Positions 54,198 to 64,000 of a stretch of DNA of 64,000 nucleotides are shown here, one piece after another; within the stretch, counting starts at the first letter, position 1, and each line of letters starts with the position of its first letter. Position numbers and translations under genes: made by a program. Location of the stretch: positions 41,141 to 105,140 of the forward strand of contig JABANP010000152.1 in NCBI GenBank assembly GCA_013115135.1, written 5' to 3'. The notes under the pieces are model-generated. The model saw only the letters and a list, made by a program, of their open reading frames with translations. It had not been told where the DNA came from and made no database searches. This stretch comes from Perkinsus olseni (lineage: Eukaryota > Perkinsozoa > Perkinsida > Perkinsidae).

Positions 54198-55303
54198 ATG
54201 AGATTACCTCCCCACGCCATGGCCTTGGACCTGCACCTCTTCGAGTCGATGGTGCAGAAGTCTGCCGGTATGGTCTCCCTGCCTGAGTTGTTGTGCGAGT
54301 TCGCCCCTTACATTGGGAAGAGGGACCTTACACTGGACTGCCCTCGAGAGGAGGTCCTAGTGAGCCCACCACCATCATACATCTTTGTTATGAATGAGGA
54401 TCTGTGTGGTGTCTATCCCACCCCTACTGGTGTATATATTAGGAAACCATTAGAACGTGGGGAGGAGGTCATGGTACTACAGCCAGGCTTTCAAGGTACC
54501 AAGGCTGTCTACTATTATAATAACAACAAATCACGACTATTCGTATTATGTGAGGATAATCGTAAGTTGATTATGTATGACCTGAAAAGCAGCCCCAAGC
54601 CAACCAGCATCGTAGTTGAGGTCCTGGGCTTACCCGGTTCCAAGAGTAGCTATATGGATGAAAGTGGCGTGGAATTAGCTTGCACTGACGACTTTGTCTT
54701 TGTCCTCTCCGGTGCACAGCATCTCTTCTGCATCGATCGACTCGAGGTCCTTCATGGCGCCCAAGCTAAGCTCATTTGGTCTGCCCGCCTCACGACGGTG
54801 GAGAGCAGCCATCTGTTGGTAGATCCTCGGGAACCTCGGGCTGCGCAGCTGATATTATCATGTTCTTCCGAGTCGCAGCATCCGTGGGTCCTCCTTACCC
54901 TGCAATTAAAGACCCGCCGAGAGCCTCTTTCCTTCAGCAAGCCTTTTAGCGCGATTACCCCACAGGTGGATACAGATGAGGATGATGATGAGGAGGTTGC
55001 TGTATACGACATTCAACCTGTTGGTCATCACGTCTTGGCAGTGCATCACGCTGCCCCCTTCGTCGGAGAAGAGGCGCCTTAGGCCCGGCGATGCCTCTGT
55101 TGGACCTCTACGAGTATCATGAGCCACAGAGGAAGCAGCTAGTTTGTGGGGAGAAAGACCTCATCTACACCATTGATGGCGCCTCCTCTGATGCCGCTGA
55201 CATAAACGATGCCAGCGCGAGAGTCGGGAATAAGAAAAGAAGAGTCGCCCGAAGACCGGGATCGGCGTCTCTAATTGGATCTTATTACGTTTCTAAGAAG
55301 TGA
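54198..55303 (+). CDS. Tandem family T, copy 6 (frame-breaking deletion near the end)
   Basis: Starts MRLPPHAMALDLHLFESMVQ and has a full cassette (one residue change, KSRLFVLC). The C-terminal part follows copy 5 closely: PKPTSIVVEVLGLPGSKSSY, DDFVFVLSGAQHLFCIDRLE, LKTRREPLSFSK, DIQPVGHHVLAVHHA. At about 55068-55082 some 30 bp equivalent to VLALFDRSFH of copy 5 are missing and the frame breaks (stop after GEEAP). The rest (MPLLDLYEYHEPQRKQL, LVCGEKDLIYTID, Lys/Arg tail) continues in another frame to 55303. Either a recent inactivating deletion or an assembly artefact. Confidence 0.6.
54330..54585 (+). repeat. Conserved cassette, copy 6
   Basis: From ACACTGGACTGC to GACCTGA; it shares the upstream GAGGAGGTCCTAGTGA variant with copy 2 but the longer 3' end with copies 1 and 3. 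Confidence 0.8.
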
Positions 55304-55458
55304 ACGTTACTTCGCTTTCATCAACCAATCTCATCTGTCATGAGGGTGCTCCGGGGTCGCGTTCCACAGGTCTGGACTACTGGGTCAATGCCACAGTGAT
55401 GTGATCCGGATTCTAGTAACAGTCTCAGGGTCGAAGTCACAGGCCTCTGTGAGGCTGA

Positions 55459-56295
55459 GTGCCTCCTCGTCTGCGAAGTACAGTTTCCGTGACTCCGTGC
55501 TTACTTACCGGGTCTCGCCTCCGGTCGGGTACCGGCCAGCTGTTCCAGGTGGCCTGGGATGAGCCCTGGTACAGGCGTGATGTTCCACCAGAGAGTCTCG
55601 GGCCGTCTCAGATTTGTTCCTCTCCTGTACCATGTGTAATACAACTGTTTGCAGCGGCAGAGATAAAGCTGCGTCATCTGCTGCCAGCACAACCTCCTCA
55701 TCGGAATCGACTTATACTGGGGAGCCCCAGGCTGCCACTGCAAATGGAGATCTCACTCCGCAGCAAGGTGGGACTGAGTGGGCTCAGAGGATACTCCCGC
55801 CAAAGTCCAGTGATCGGCACTGTCCTTCAGTCCTTAGTAACCATGATGAGTGTACGAAGCAAGGAGTGGTCAGTCATGGATGACCTATGGCGGACCTCTT
55901 CTATGCTCAACAGACGGGAGAGGCGGCCGGGCGTCAACATGGACGTAACGATCGGACTCAGGGACCGATCAATGTTTGACGGATTCCTCTCGTCATATCA
56001 GGTCGACACGCTCCGTGTGGAGAACATGACTTGGCGGATGAGAAACAAGTGGAAGAACCATGTGCCCTCCGAGATAGACTACGAGGATGATGCTAGTGTA
56101 AGAAGGCAATTTCGTGGCGCGCGACAAAGCTTGGGTGATCTCAGCCGGACACTGCAGGCGTCGACGAGTCCTGCAAAGGCCTTCTCGACGTTATCAAGGA
56201 CCACAATGAAGATATTGAAGTCGAGACTAGCCGGTAACATAGTGCGGCGGAGCGAAGTTTTTTCTGGTATCTTTGACCGAGCCCATTGCCTCTAG
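55459..56295 (+). CDS. Hypothetical 278-residue ORF
   Basis: A long uninterrupted frame between the tandem array and the phosphatase gene. The first half (Arg/Pro-rich, low quality) may not be translated. The second half looks protein-like: VLQSLVTMMSVRSKEWSVMD, DVTIGLRDRSMFDGFLSSYQ, VDTLRVENMTWRMRNKWKNH, RQFRGARQSLGDLSRTLQ. No signal peptide, membrane span or family motif is seen. An overlapping frame at 55614-55883 has a Ser/Thr-rich start and could be its true 5' exon. Confidence 0.35.
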   Translation: MPPRLRSTVSVTPCLLTGSRLRSGTGQLFQVAWDEPWYRRDVPPESLGPSQICSSPVPCVIQLFAAAEIKLRHLLPAQPPHRNRLILGSPRLPLQMEISLRSKVGLSGLRGYSRQSPVIGTVLQSLVTMMSVRSKEWSVMDDLWRTSSMLNRRERRPGVNMDVTIGLRDRSMFDGFLSSYQVDTLRVENMTWRMRNKWKNHVPSEIDYEDDASVRRQFRGARQSLGDLSRTLQASTSPAKAFSTLSRTTMKILKSRLAGNIVRRSEVFSGIFDRAHCL

Positions 56296-56370
56296 GATCC
56301 TAGCTGGAGCTCCCTTCGCCAGTACCTCTCTGAGCAGCGTCTTCCGTCACGAGTAAGGCGGTACACGCTC

Positions 56371-57735
56371 ATGGATCGGAAATCATGCGCAGCTTTCAGT
56401 CACTACCACGGTTTCCTGCTGGACATGGATGGTGTCCTCCACCAGTTCGGCAAGGCTATTCCTGGCGCCAGTGAGTTCATGACCACACTCAACGCTGGGC
56501 AGGTAGCCGCCTCCTTGGGTCGAGGCTTCTTCTTCACACTATTGTAGGTGCCGTACATGCTGCTGACCAACGAGTGTCGGTACACTACAGAGGAGTTGAG
56601 TCGAAACCTCCTGAGCATACTGGGGAGTCAGCATACCCGCCAACCAGATCTACACGGCGGCTAACAGTAGGTCGCCCGCTGCTCGGCCTCCTGCCGCTAC
56701 TACGATCTCTCAGGCGCTGCTGACTTCTTCTGTCGGCTCATGGCTAACGGTTGGACGGGCGTGGTGTACATCGTCGGTGAGGTGTGTCACGGCTGGGATG
56801 AACCGTCACCCCTGCCAGCGTTCGTGTGATCAGGTTGGTCTGATCTCTACGGTGAGGCAGGCCTTCGTCAAACATGGGCTGCCGGAAGACTCGGTTGTCA
56901 CTGGCGATACGCGGAGAAGTCGATCGCCGAAGGAAATCGATTACGTCCTCATCGGCTCGGTAACCAGCAATCTCGGTGAACAGAGAAACGCCGCAGCCAG
57001 GGATCGAACCGGCGTGATGCCACGTTCTTCGCCAGGTCCACTCTGACAACACTCGGTACGTCGAGTACGCATGCTCCTGCGTGCAGGAAGGGGCTCGGCT
57101 CCTCTTCACCTGTCCTGATTACTATGAGGTAGACCCTCTCCCCGTCCCTCCACCACATCCACTCCTTAGGTGACGTCGGATGGCAGCTACAAGTTCGGCA
57201 TGCCGATGCCGGCGGTTGAAACGATATCCAAAGTAGACGGCCGCCACTACTGCTGCTGCTGGGCTTCATAACGGCCTTTAGGTTACTCATGCGTCCTCGT
57301 ACAACCTGGGTAAGCCCAACCCTCATATGCTCAGAATGGCTCGGCAGCGGTTGCTGTCACAGTGTTCCCGTGGCCGCACCCCAGGACTGGGGCCCAGTCC
57401 TTTTTGTCGGCGACTCCCTAGGTGCCTGCTCACCACTGGCGTGTCACCTGTCACCACCCATCCCGCAGGTACGGACATCCGTACGGCTATTGAGAACGGC
57501 ATAGACTGCGCATTGGTCATGAGCGGGTGCACGGATGAACAACAGTTGAAGAGAAGCCCACTCCTCCCTAACTTCGTACCAAGTTTCGCCATCTTCATCT
57601 GCGCTGTTTGCCCTCCATCAGGTCTTTGCGAGCATCAAAGAGCTCATGACCGCCTATGGAAGCGGCTCGCTGGTGCCCTGCGTCCCCGACCTCCCAGGCA
57701 GCACTGGAACGGCCGCAGCAGCAACAGTGCACTGA
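56371..57735 (+). CDS. HAD-superfamily phosphatase (PGP / p-nitrophenylphosphatase type)
   Basis: Starts MDRKSCAAFSHYHGF with motif I LLDMDGVLHQFG. Exons joined by 45-76 nt introns give VPYMLLTNECRYTTEELSRN, VSIPANQIYTAAN, TGVVYIVGE joined to VGLISTVRQAFVKHG, IDYVLIGS joined to VHSDNTRYVEYA, VTHASSYNLGKPNPHMLRMA (motif III Lys), motif IV VLFVGDSL, then GTDIRTAIENGIDCALVMSG and the end FASIKELMTAYGSGSLVP. This is the phosphoglycolate/glycerol-3-phosphate phosphatase branch, which clears 2-phosphoglycolate and similar metabolites. Two single extra bases disturb the frame, in GGGG 56622-56625 and CCCC 57379-57382; removing one base in each restores the family sequence. Confidence 0.82.
56960..57035 (-). 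repeat. Intron with tRNA B-box-like sequence, antisense (phosphatase gene)
   Basis: A 76-nt GT-AG intron; splicing joins IDYVLIGS to VHSDNTRY in phase 0. On its minus strand it reads GGTTCGATCCCTGGCTGCGG (B box 57000-57010) then CG and TTTC, close to the element in the Kir intron at 28410. Confidence 0.65.
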
Positions 57736-58411
57736 TAACGCTTCACACCCTGTCTATAATGAAGCATCCTCAGCGTACACGTTACGCGAGGTGTCAATTT
57801 TTTGACGGGCTCGAGTCCTCGGAGAGGATCGTCAATGGTCACTCCCCTCGATCGGTTCCTGTGGATCATCTGCTGCTACTCGCGGGATGAGCAAACTAAT
57901 GTGTCCTCATAGACTCAACACCAGTCTCGCGTTAGTGAATTCATATGAGGCGACACACGGACGTCAGGGAACGTTTCTGGAGGAGTCCGCATGACTGCCT
58001 GTGAGAGTGATGCAGAACAAGAGCACTGGCGAGAGTTCCAGAGAGCGACTCCACCCAGTGAACACTGTACGGCACCTGGCACGGGTTTGCTGCCCGGACG
58101 TGCAGCTGTCCGTAGGTGCGGGCTCTAAGGAAAGACGGGCTAGGTGGTGGTGAAGAAATTGAAGCGATCGCACAGAGGCAGCAGGATACCACTGGGGATA
58201 GCCCTGTGGAGGAAAAACACGGCGGGAGGGGTGACTGTGTGGTCACAGAGCGCACCAAGAGTGGCCAAGGGGGGCCCACTGCGGCCAAGGGTTCAGCTCC
58301 GGGAAAGAGCCGGAGCACTCACGACCTACCCCGGCTCGAGGAACTGATAGAAAAAGCAGTAAATAGGCGAGCGGGCATGACGATGGTGAAGCAGTCATTC
58401 CGACTCCCCAG
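57736..58411. other. Intergenic, nothing recognised
   Basis: Overlapping long frames occur on both strands without family motifs; no gene is called. Confidence 0.3.
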
Positions 58412-59204
58412 ATGGAAGACGCCGGGCCGAGTCCAACCCATCAGACCACGTCCACTCCGATCTCAGAGTCATCCAGATCACCCTCTGTCGTGTCCGAGGA
58501 CTTTCACGAGATACGGGTACGAGAAATCTTCTTCGCGGTGCGAGCCTTGGCTCCAGGCTTGCGCACCTGTCCTTACGGACTTCGACCTGGAGGACCAAGA
58601 AGCCAGCAAGATGCGGATCTTCGTCCACTCGGAGTACCGCCGTCTCAGTGATCACGCTGAGTTAGGACCTTCAGAGCTCAGGCACGGTCGTCACGCAGTC
58701 GGCTGGTTCACTGATATCTCCTCCCCAGCGGACGTACGGGAGTGTATAGTCGCCGCGGTGGACAGCATCGTCGATGATGGTGCCAAGGTGTTCAAATTAC
58801 GCTCCCGGAAGTCGGGTAAATTGCTTCTGCGAGAGTCAGGGTGTTCCGCTCCGCTAAGGTACGATAATCGGCCTGGACTCGGACGAAGATCTCCCCAAAC
58901 TCACCAGAGGCGAACACTATGACCTGCTGGTCGGCGACCGCCTCGCCAGCCTTGGTCATGATAATGATGACAGAGCAAGTGTGGGGACGGGGTTCTGCCG
59001 CGGCACTCAACTGTGTATGCTGCAGATGACTCCAGATGGCGGAGGTTGAGGGTATCAATCGACCCCATGAAGCATGTGGAGACCACCAAGGCCTTGGAGA
59101 GGTGGCCATGGTCCCACTCATGGCTGCCAGGGGTTCGACCATCTGGAATCACTGTCTAGGCGCCTCTATCCGAGTTCGTGACGCTCAGTAGCCGAGCATG
59201 CTCC
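58412..59204 (+). CDS. Hypothetical protein, several exons
   Basis: A Ser/Thr/Pro-rich start (MEDAGPSPTHQTTSTPISES) with SEDFHEIRVREIFFAVRAL, then in another frame DFDLEDQEASKMRIFVHSEY, SPADVRECIVAAVDSIVDDG, AKVFKLRSRKSGKLL and finally IIGLDSDEDLPKLTRGEHYD then LLVGDRLASL. The last two parts, a K-V-F-K-L strand followed by D-(S)-D-E-D-L-x-x-L-x-x-G-E-x-Y, faintly resemble a doublecortin (DCX) domain end, which would fit beside p25-alpha proteins in alveolates. The match is weak and the frame changes are not explained by clear introns. It could also be the 5' part of the PH-domain gene that follows. Confidence 0.3.
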
Positions 59205-59234
59205 TGCCTCGACACTGTTCGTCGGTGCATCAGG

Positions 59235-61143
59235 ATGTGCCGCGGCACTAACCTCCTCAAGCACACGGACCATGGCCACCCGCACTTGCGGCAATTCCAG
59301 CTCTCGACTGACCACCAGAGGCTGCTGTGGTAACCTAAATCTACCAGACCCGCACCCCGCGCACCTGATTACTATTGATAACGTTGTTGTGATCCTTTTG
59401 CTGCTGCTCAGTATGCCACTCGAATGCCGCTGCGTTGTGTAGATTCGGAACTAACCAGCTTCTGCCCGACTCTGGCTTATCGCAGGTACTCAGCAGGCCA
59501 AGACCGTAAGGAGTCGATGATGTCTCTTGCTGACGTGTGTGAGCTCAGGCTCGGGCAGCAAACTTCTACTTTCCTCGAGTGAACCATCTAAAGCTTCCAT
59601 CACAGTCGGGCGACTTGTTGGCTAGGTATCGGCTGCCTATGCTCCAGCATCTCTCCTTCTCACTCATCTACAAGCCCAGCGGCAGCGAACAGGTCACAGC
59701 ACTGGACCTCACTTGCAAGGACGAATTCGAGTAGGGATCGAGGGAGCACTCGCTCTCACCGGGGTGACCTCCTCAGGTACGACATCTGGCTGACTGGTCT
59801 CAAGGCCCTCCTCTGCGCCCAGCGCAATAGTAAGTGGGGCAATCTCGCGTTGTCGTTATGTTTAGGCAGGATTAACCAGTAGCCAGGCACAATATCTAAG
59901 GAACAGCTCTTGGCACACTCGAGAAGGTTTAGGGACGCCTTGAAGATGCAAAACGTTCGAGTGAAAGTGTGTCCCATTCTACCGTCTTGATCGATCACGG
60001 CTTTTCAACTCGTAGTTGCTTGAGGTCGACGAGGCGAAGGAGCGTGGCACAGTTGGTCTCTATGACTGCGTGAAAGTGTCAGAAAGTGAGGAGGCCGATA
60101 TGGTATAATCAGCTCGAGTGTATTGCAGGTGCTTCTCCCAAGCAGCTCCGTGCTAAGCTCGAACATTTACGAGATCGTCTTAAACACGTCAGAGCCGCAC
60201 TTAATCGAGTCTTGGAGAACGGAGGTCCTTCGGAATACCACAAAGCACAGATTTCCGCTACATCGTACTTAGGAGACGAAGAAGCTGTGCGTGACCAGGA
60301 TGGGTCGGCCCCGCTCACTGGCGTGGAATGGACGATTTCCTCGGCCGCGGAACCGGCGTACGAACGTGTTAAATCTTCTTCACTCCGGTGATTGACACCG
60401 CTGCTTCAGCTACTCGTCACTCCTGTCGGACGTGACAGATGTTGAGGATGAGGAAATGGAGGCCTCGCGTGCGGTTGAGCTCACTGCCGGGGTACTATCA
60501 TTCTCCTCTGCCTGTGGTACTCGAATACCGAAGCCTCAGGTGTCTGATATACTGGATCGAGTCAGCTCCGACCTGCTTACCTTGGAGGGTGAGTCATTCA
60601 GGCGACCACTCACTGTTTGTGATCATCCTTAACCCGCTCCGCTAGACGACTGAGCGGACTTAGGTCGAGGCACACAACCGGCAGGCGACAGAGGAACTCG
60701 ACTCCGAGAGCTAGACCAGTTGCTTTGGAAAGCCGAGGTCGACATCGAAAATGTCGAGGACATGTAGCTAAGCGATGCTCATTGCAATGCGGGTCGCGCT
60801 GTCCAACGCGAAGCAGGCTGGCTCCATCTATTCTCAGGCGCCAACGTCTCCTGGAGGCCCGGGGTAGGAATGCCGGTAGGGCAGTCGGTTTGTTGCAGAG
60901 CCTTTGCCGGGGACACCGGTCACAGGTGCACTGTTCGGTGTACTGCCAGCTCCCCTGGTCGCGGATATGCGCTCTTCCCTGGACGTTATCGGTAGCCAAG
61001 CGGAAGATACTTTATTCAGCGGTGTAGAAGCCTTGAAGGAGTGAGTACTGCTTCTGAGTCATATCCTCATCGCAGCTCGAGCATTCAGGTTGTTTGGGAA
61101 GGGAAAGCTGGAGGAGAGAGTACAGCTGCCGCCCGGTCCATGA
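59235..61143 (+). CDS. PH-domain protein
   Basis: The first recognisable exon reads MCRGTNLLKHTDHGHPHLRQ then FQLSTDHQRLLW, the opening strands of a PH domain. The next gives SLADVCELRLGQQTSTFLE, then VNHLKLPSQSGD, HLSFSLIYKPSG, ALDLTCKDEFE joined by a 46-nt intron to YDIWLTGLKALLC, the closing helix. This order is typical of PH domains of the plant PRAF/RCC1-FYVE and protist types, which bind phosphoinositides. Later exons are helical and charged (PKQLRAKLEHLRDRLKHVRA, VADMRSSLDVIGSQAEDTLF), and the last joins GVEALKE to LFGKGKLEERVQL, stop 61141-61143. The 5' end is uncertain. One base seems to be missing near 59572-59581. Confidence 0.55.
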
Positions 61144-61791
61144 CGAGCAATCAGTTTATTGTTTCAAATCCGGCTCGTGTTGACAAGTTGTGCTTCTTCG
61201 GTGAAGGAATCCGCTTGCGATATTTAGCCGTATAGGAGCTCGCAAGACACAAAACTACATCCAGACCACGCCACCTGCCGTCTGTCTCTCGCCGAGCGCA
61301 TAGTTGCTGTAGTGGTCGAAGTTGCTGCTTCGTACAGTGAGCAGTACATGCTAGTAGCACGCTAGAGCCTATGTATTGCTAGAGTTCGAGACGTCCGTGA
61401 GAGGGTGCTGGATTGCACGGCAATAGCAGCGAGTCAGCATGCACCGTACGAGGTCAACACTCTACCGAAAGCAGAAGTGCGCTTGCTGATTGTGTACCAC
61501 GGAAGGTCTCATCCGAGCGATTGAAAAATTGTTGATCGCCCGCTGTCGAAGGACGCAAGCAACGGCTTATGACCAGGCACAGGAAGACTAAGCTCGAATC
61601 CCGGGACCCGTCGTAACTAAACTCGGAGTCATCGAGGCTTGAAAATCAAACCATTTGGCTAGGATAAGCCAGAGAACAAACGCTCCAATATTAAAGGAAA
61701 GTCCAGTCAGGACTAGGCAACCCACAGGCGAGCTGAAGAATGGCCTTGAAGGTTTCAGATGGAAACAGCTGAAACAGTCCAACAGTCCGAC
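61144..61791. other. Spacer; one minus-strand ORF with a membrane-anchor-like start
   Basis: A 64-codon minus-strand frame (61782-61588) contains LTGLSFNIGAFVLWLILAKW, which looks like a membrane anchor, and could start a gene in the same direction as the P450. No continuation is found, so it is not called. Confidence 0.25.
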
Positions 61792-64000
61792 TCATGGCAT
61801 TGAGGGTAACGTTGGCCTCCTGGACATCGATATTTCCAACTTGGCGGGCCCATAGGTCAACCTAGCTTTGACTTCAACCTTAGATATATCAGAGCTGTGC
61901 TTTATGTTGTCAAAATGACGTAGGATCATCGCCAACACCATAGTGCCCTCTTTGATTGCCATATTCGATCCGGGGCAGCGGCGAGGACCGGAACCGAATG
62001 CCAAGTGTTCTTGAGCACGAGCTCGGTCTACACCGCCGTCAGAGGCCAACCAACGCTGTGGCCTGAAGAGATTACATCGTGGATGGATCAAAGTGGACCG
62101 AATAAAGAGACTCAAATTATTTAGCGTCAATCACGCCTAACTGCCGTAGGTCTGAAGCGACCTATTTGTAGGCCCGCATGCCGAACAATATGTCAGCACG
62201 CAAGAAGGCACTTCTCAGAGCCGAACGTTGATCCTAATGTGCACGGAAGAAGCGCGTTAGAAAAGCTGTGCCCATGGCATCATGCGATTCAGCCTTCTGA
62301 ATTTAATCTCGATGATGGCTCGTCATCCGAGATCGGGCCACAATGTTCAAGTCGCGGAGGCATCCCCGTCTACGACCCTCAAAGGTCCTACCTGAACGAG
62401 CTGCCGCCCTCAGCGTTGCTTCGCATCTGTTTTCCTGTGAGGGTAACTATCCAAGTCCCCTCTGGCACTTCATGCCCTCGAACTGACACGCTGGCTGTGG
62501 TTTCGTTTACGAGCAGCGGAACCGGTGATTTAAGCTGACGTGAGTGTGTTAAGAGGGAATGCACGAACTGGGGAGAAGCCTACACGTAGGGTTTCCAGAA
62601 TGCAGCTCTCCACGAAGGGGAGTTGGTCAAGATCGTCGTTGGTCTCCGGATCGTGGCCGAGAGTGTCCACTTCCTTCCGAGCTCTCGCTTGTGCATCAGG
62701 ATAGAGACAGAAGTAGTAGAGGCACCAGGAGAGAGCCGCAGATGTGGTCTCACTGCCAGCGAAGAACAGACTGAACAACAATGGCATCACTCGCTTGAAC
62801 ATCGTAGGAACGTTCAGTTTACGTCACAATATTCCCCTCGAAGTCGTGCTTGTCCAATTGCAGGAGCCCACTGAGTAGATCCGATCTTTCACGTCCTTCC
62901 CCTTGTGCCCTCCTCTGCACGGCGAGATCATCTGCAAACTTGTTCAATCGATCGATGCTCGCATAGAACTGCGCGGAGAAGAACAGTACTGCATGTCGTC
63001 CTCGACACGCAATTCACCTTCTTTATTATCGGGTTCAGATTCCAGGGGAAACGGTTTCGTGTGATAGAGGGAAGAATCGCACTGAAATCCAGTATATAAA
63101 TTGATCCTTCCACGAAGTGGAAAATAGACTGAGCGATCTCCCGGGAACCGGGGGGAACCGTGATGCCTGAGAGAGACGAACTCCTGACTGCCAGTTGGAC
63201 GTCGCTGGTACAGACGACCACCAACTTTAGACCAGATTCTCACCGTCGGGGTTGAGGAAATAGAAATCCATTCCAAAGGTGCTGAGGCATAAGACGTCGA
63301 GCGAGCATAGCATAAGCCAGTTGGACCAACTGAGTTGGTCGGCTCCCAAACAATCCGACCGTCACAGTCTAGATTCCGCAATTGTCGTACCTAGACAGCC
63401 TCAGTAGGGACTACCCCATTGTAGCAGCGAATAACTGCTTACATACCAGTCTTTTGGCGACGACTGCCATTGCGGGAACCATCTCTGCCGAGTTATGCTC
63501 GTTCAACGCCGGAGCTGCCAGCCTTCTGTTGCGCTTCCACTCCTCCCCTTCCGCCGTCAGCATGCCAGGAATCGGAAGCAGCTTGTCCTTATTGAAGGCC
63601 CTTATAAGATTATGTGGACGCTCCTTGAGAACTTCTTTGATCGTCTCATAATCCGCTGAAACGACTGATTCTCGACCCATGATCCTGGAAAGCATGCTCA
63701 ACAATCAGCCTGATTGAACCGAATGACGGATATATCGACGCGTCCCCCCGCAGAGTTACTTAATCGCGAAGGTGTCGCCATAAGTATCGGCCAAGATCTC
63801 CAAGCCATAGAGAAAGTGCTCGGACGACCTCGGGACGAATCCGAAATAAGGAATGGGCTGAGAAAAGTCGTCACATGAATAGATTGGTTCGTGAGGGAGC
63901 AACCATGACAGTGGTCAGTCGACATTGACCACTCCTAGCGGGAGGTGAAGCCCCGCTCACCCCGGGAGTTCCGCCGAGTCTGTCACAGAGTGATGGTCGC
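61792..64000 (-). CDS. Cytochrome P450 (N-terminus beyond window end)
   Basis: A minus-strand gene of several exons. From the window edge: a Pro-rich hinge (TPG joined to PIPYFGFVPRSSEHF) and LEILADTYGDTFAIK; then SRIMGRESVVSADYETIKEV and GEEWKRNRRLAAPALNEHNS (B-C region); the I helix FSLFFAGSETTSAALSW with the oxygen-binding (A)G-x-E-T-T; the K helix ExxR in ESCILETLR; and the haem loop FGSGPRRCPGSNMAIKEG with the Cys ligand, ending at 61792. All core motifs are present. P450s oxidise lipids, sterols or xenobiotics; the substrate cannot be inferred. The membrane anchor and start codon lie outside the window, and exons between 63.4 and 62.9 kb are poorly resolved. Confidence 0.8.

Noticed and set aside
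1..64000. CRISPR arrays, operons or bacterial-type features
   Set aside because: Spliced eukaryotic genes throughout; no regularly spaced repeat array is present, and the only tandem repeats are those listed.

Overview
The window is nuclear DNA of a unicellular eukaryote. Genes are split by very short GT-AG introns (mostly 45-60 nt), TAA, TAG and TGA all act as stops, and the gene set includes p25-alpha (TPPP), a coiled-coil protein with an axoneme-like look, expanded families of small secreted proteins and Thr-rich mucin-like proteins. This fits an alveolate, most likely a Perkinsus-like lineage. That assignment is an inference from gene content and intron style; no species marker is present.

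Layout. 1-12 kb: the start of a secreted protein, a hairpin-rich stretch, a p25-alpha gene, an ankyrin gene with a complete tRNA-Met gene antisense inside its fourth intron, a Thr-rich secreted protein, a five-exon macro-domain gene and a tandem pair of AAAP amino-acid transporters. 13-22 kb, minus strand: PWP2 (small-subunit processome WD40 protein) and exportin-T (tRNA export). 22-31 kb, plus strand: phosphoacetylglucosamine mutase, an inward-rectifier K+ channel and a syntaxin-6-type Qc-SNARE. 31-43 kb: a multi-pass membrane protein, three secreted paralogues plus a decayed fourth, coiled-coil genes and a basic protein. 43-45 kb: a small unknown gene, MTFP1 and ribosomal protein eL29.

45-55 kb: a same-strand tandem array of six paralogues of an unknown protein family. 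Five share a ~210-255 bp cassette that is nearly invariant, silent sites included, while the rest of each gene has diverged widely. The fifth copy lacks the cassette and starts within about 10 bp of where it would end. A ~0.9 kb element with perfect 231-bp terminal inverted repeats lies between copies 5 and 6. 55-64 kb: an unidentified ORF, a HAD phosphatase (PGP/NPP type), an unknown gene, a PH-domain gene and, on the minus strand, a cytochrome P450 that runs off the window end.

The most distinctive signals are: (1) six short introns in four genes carrying a tRNA T-arm/B-box sequence (GGTTCRANNC), beside one intron with an intact tRNA gene, which suggests tRNA-derived introns; (2) the frozen cassette in the tandem array; (3) the perfect-TIR element. 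Several conserved genes also carry single-base indels, mostly in short homopolymers. These may be assembly errors, so affected genes should not be called pseudogenes without read support.
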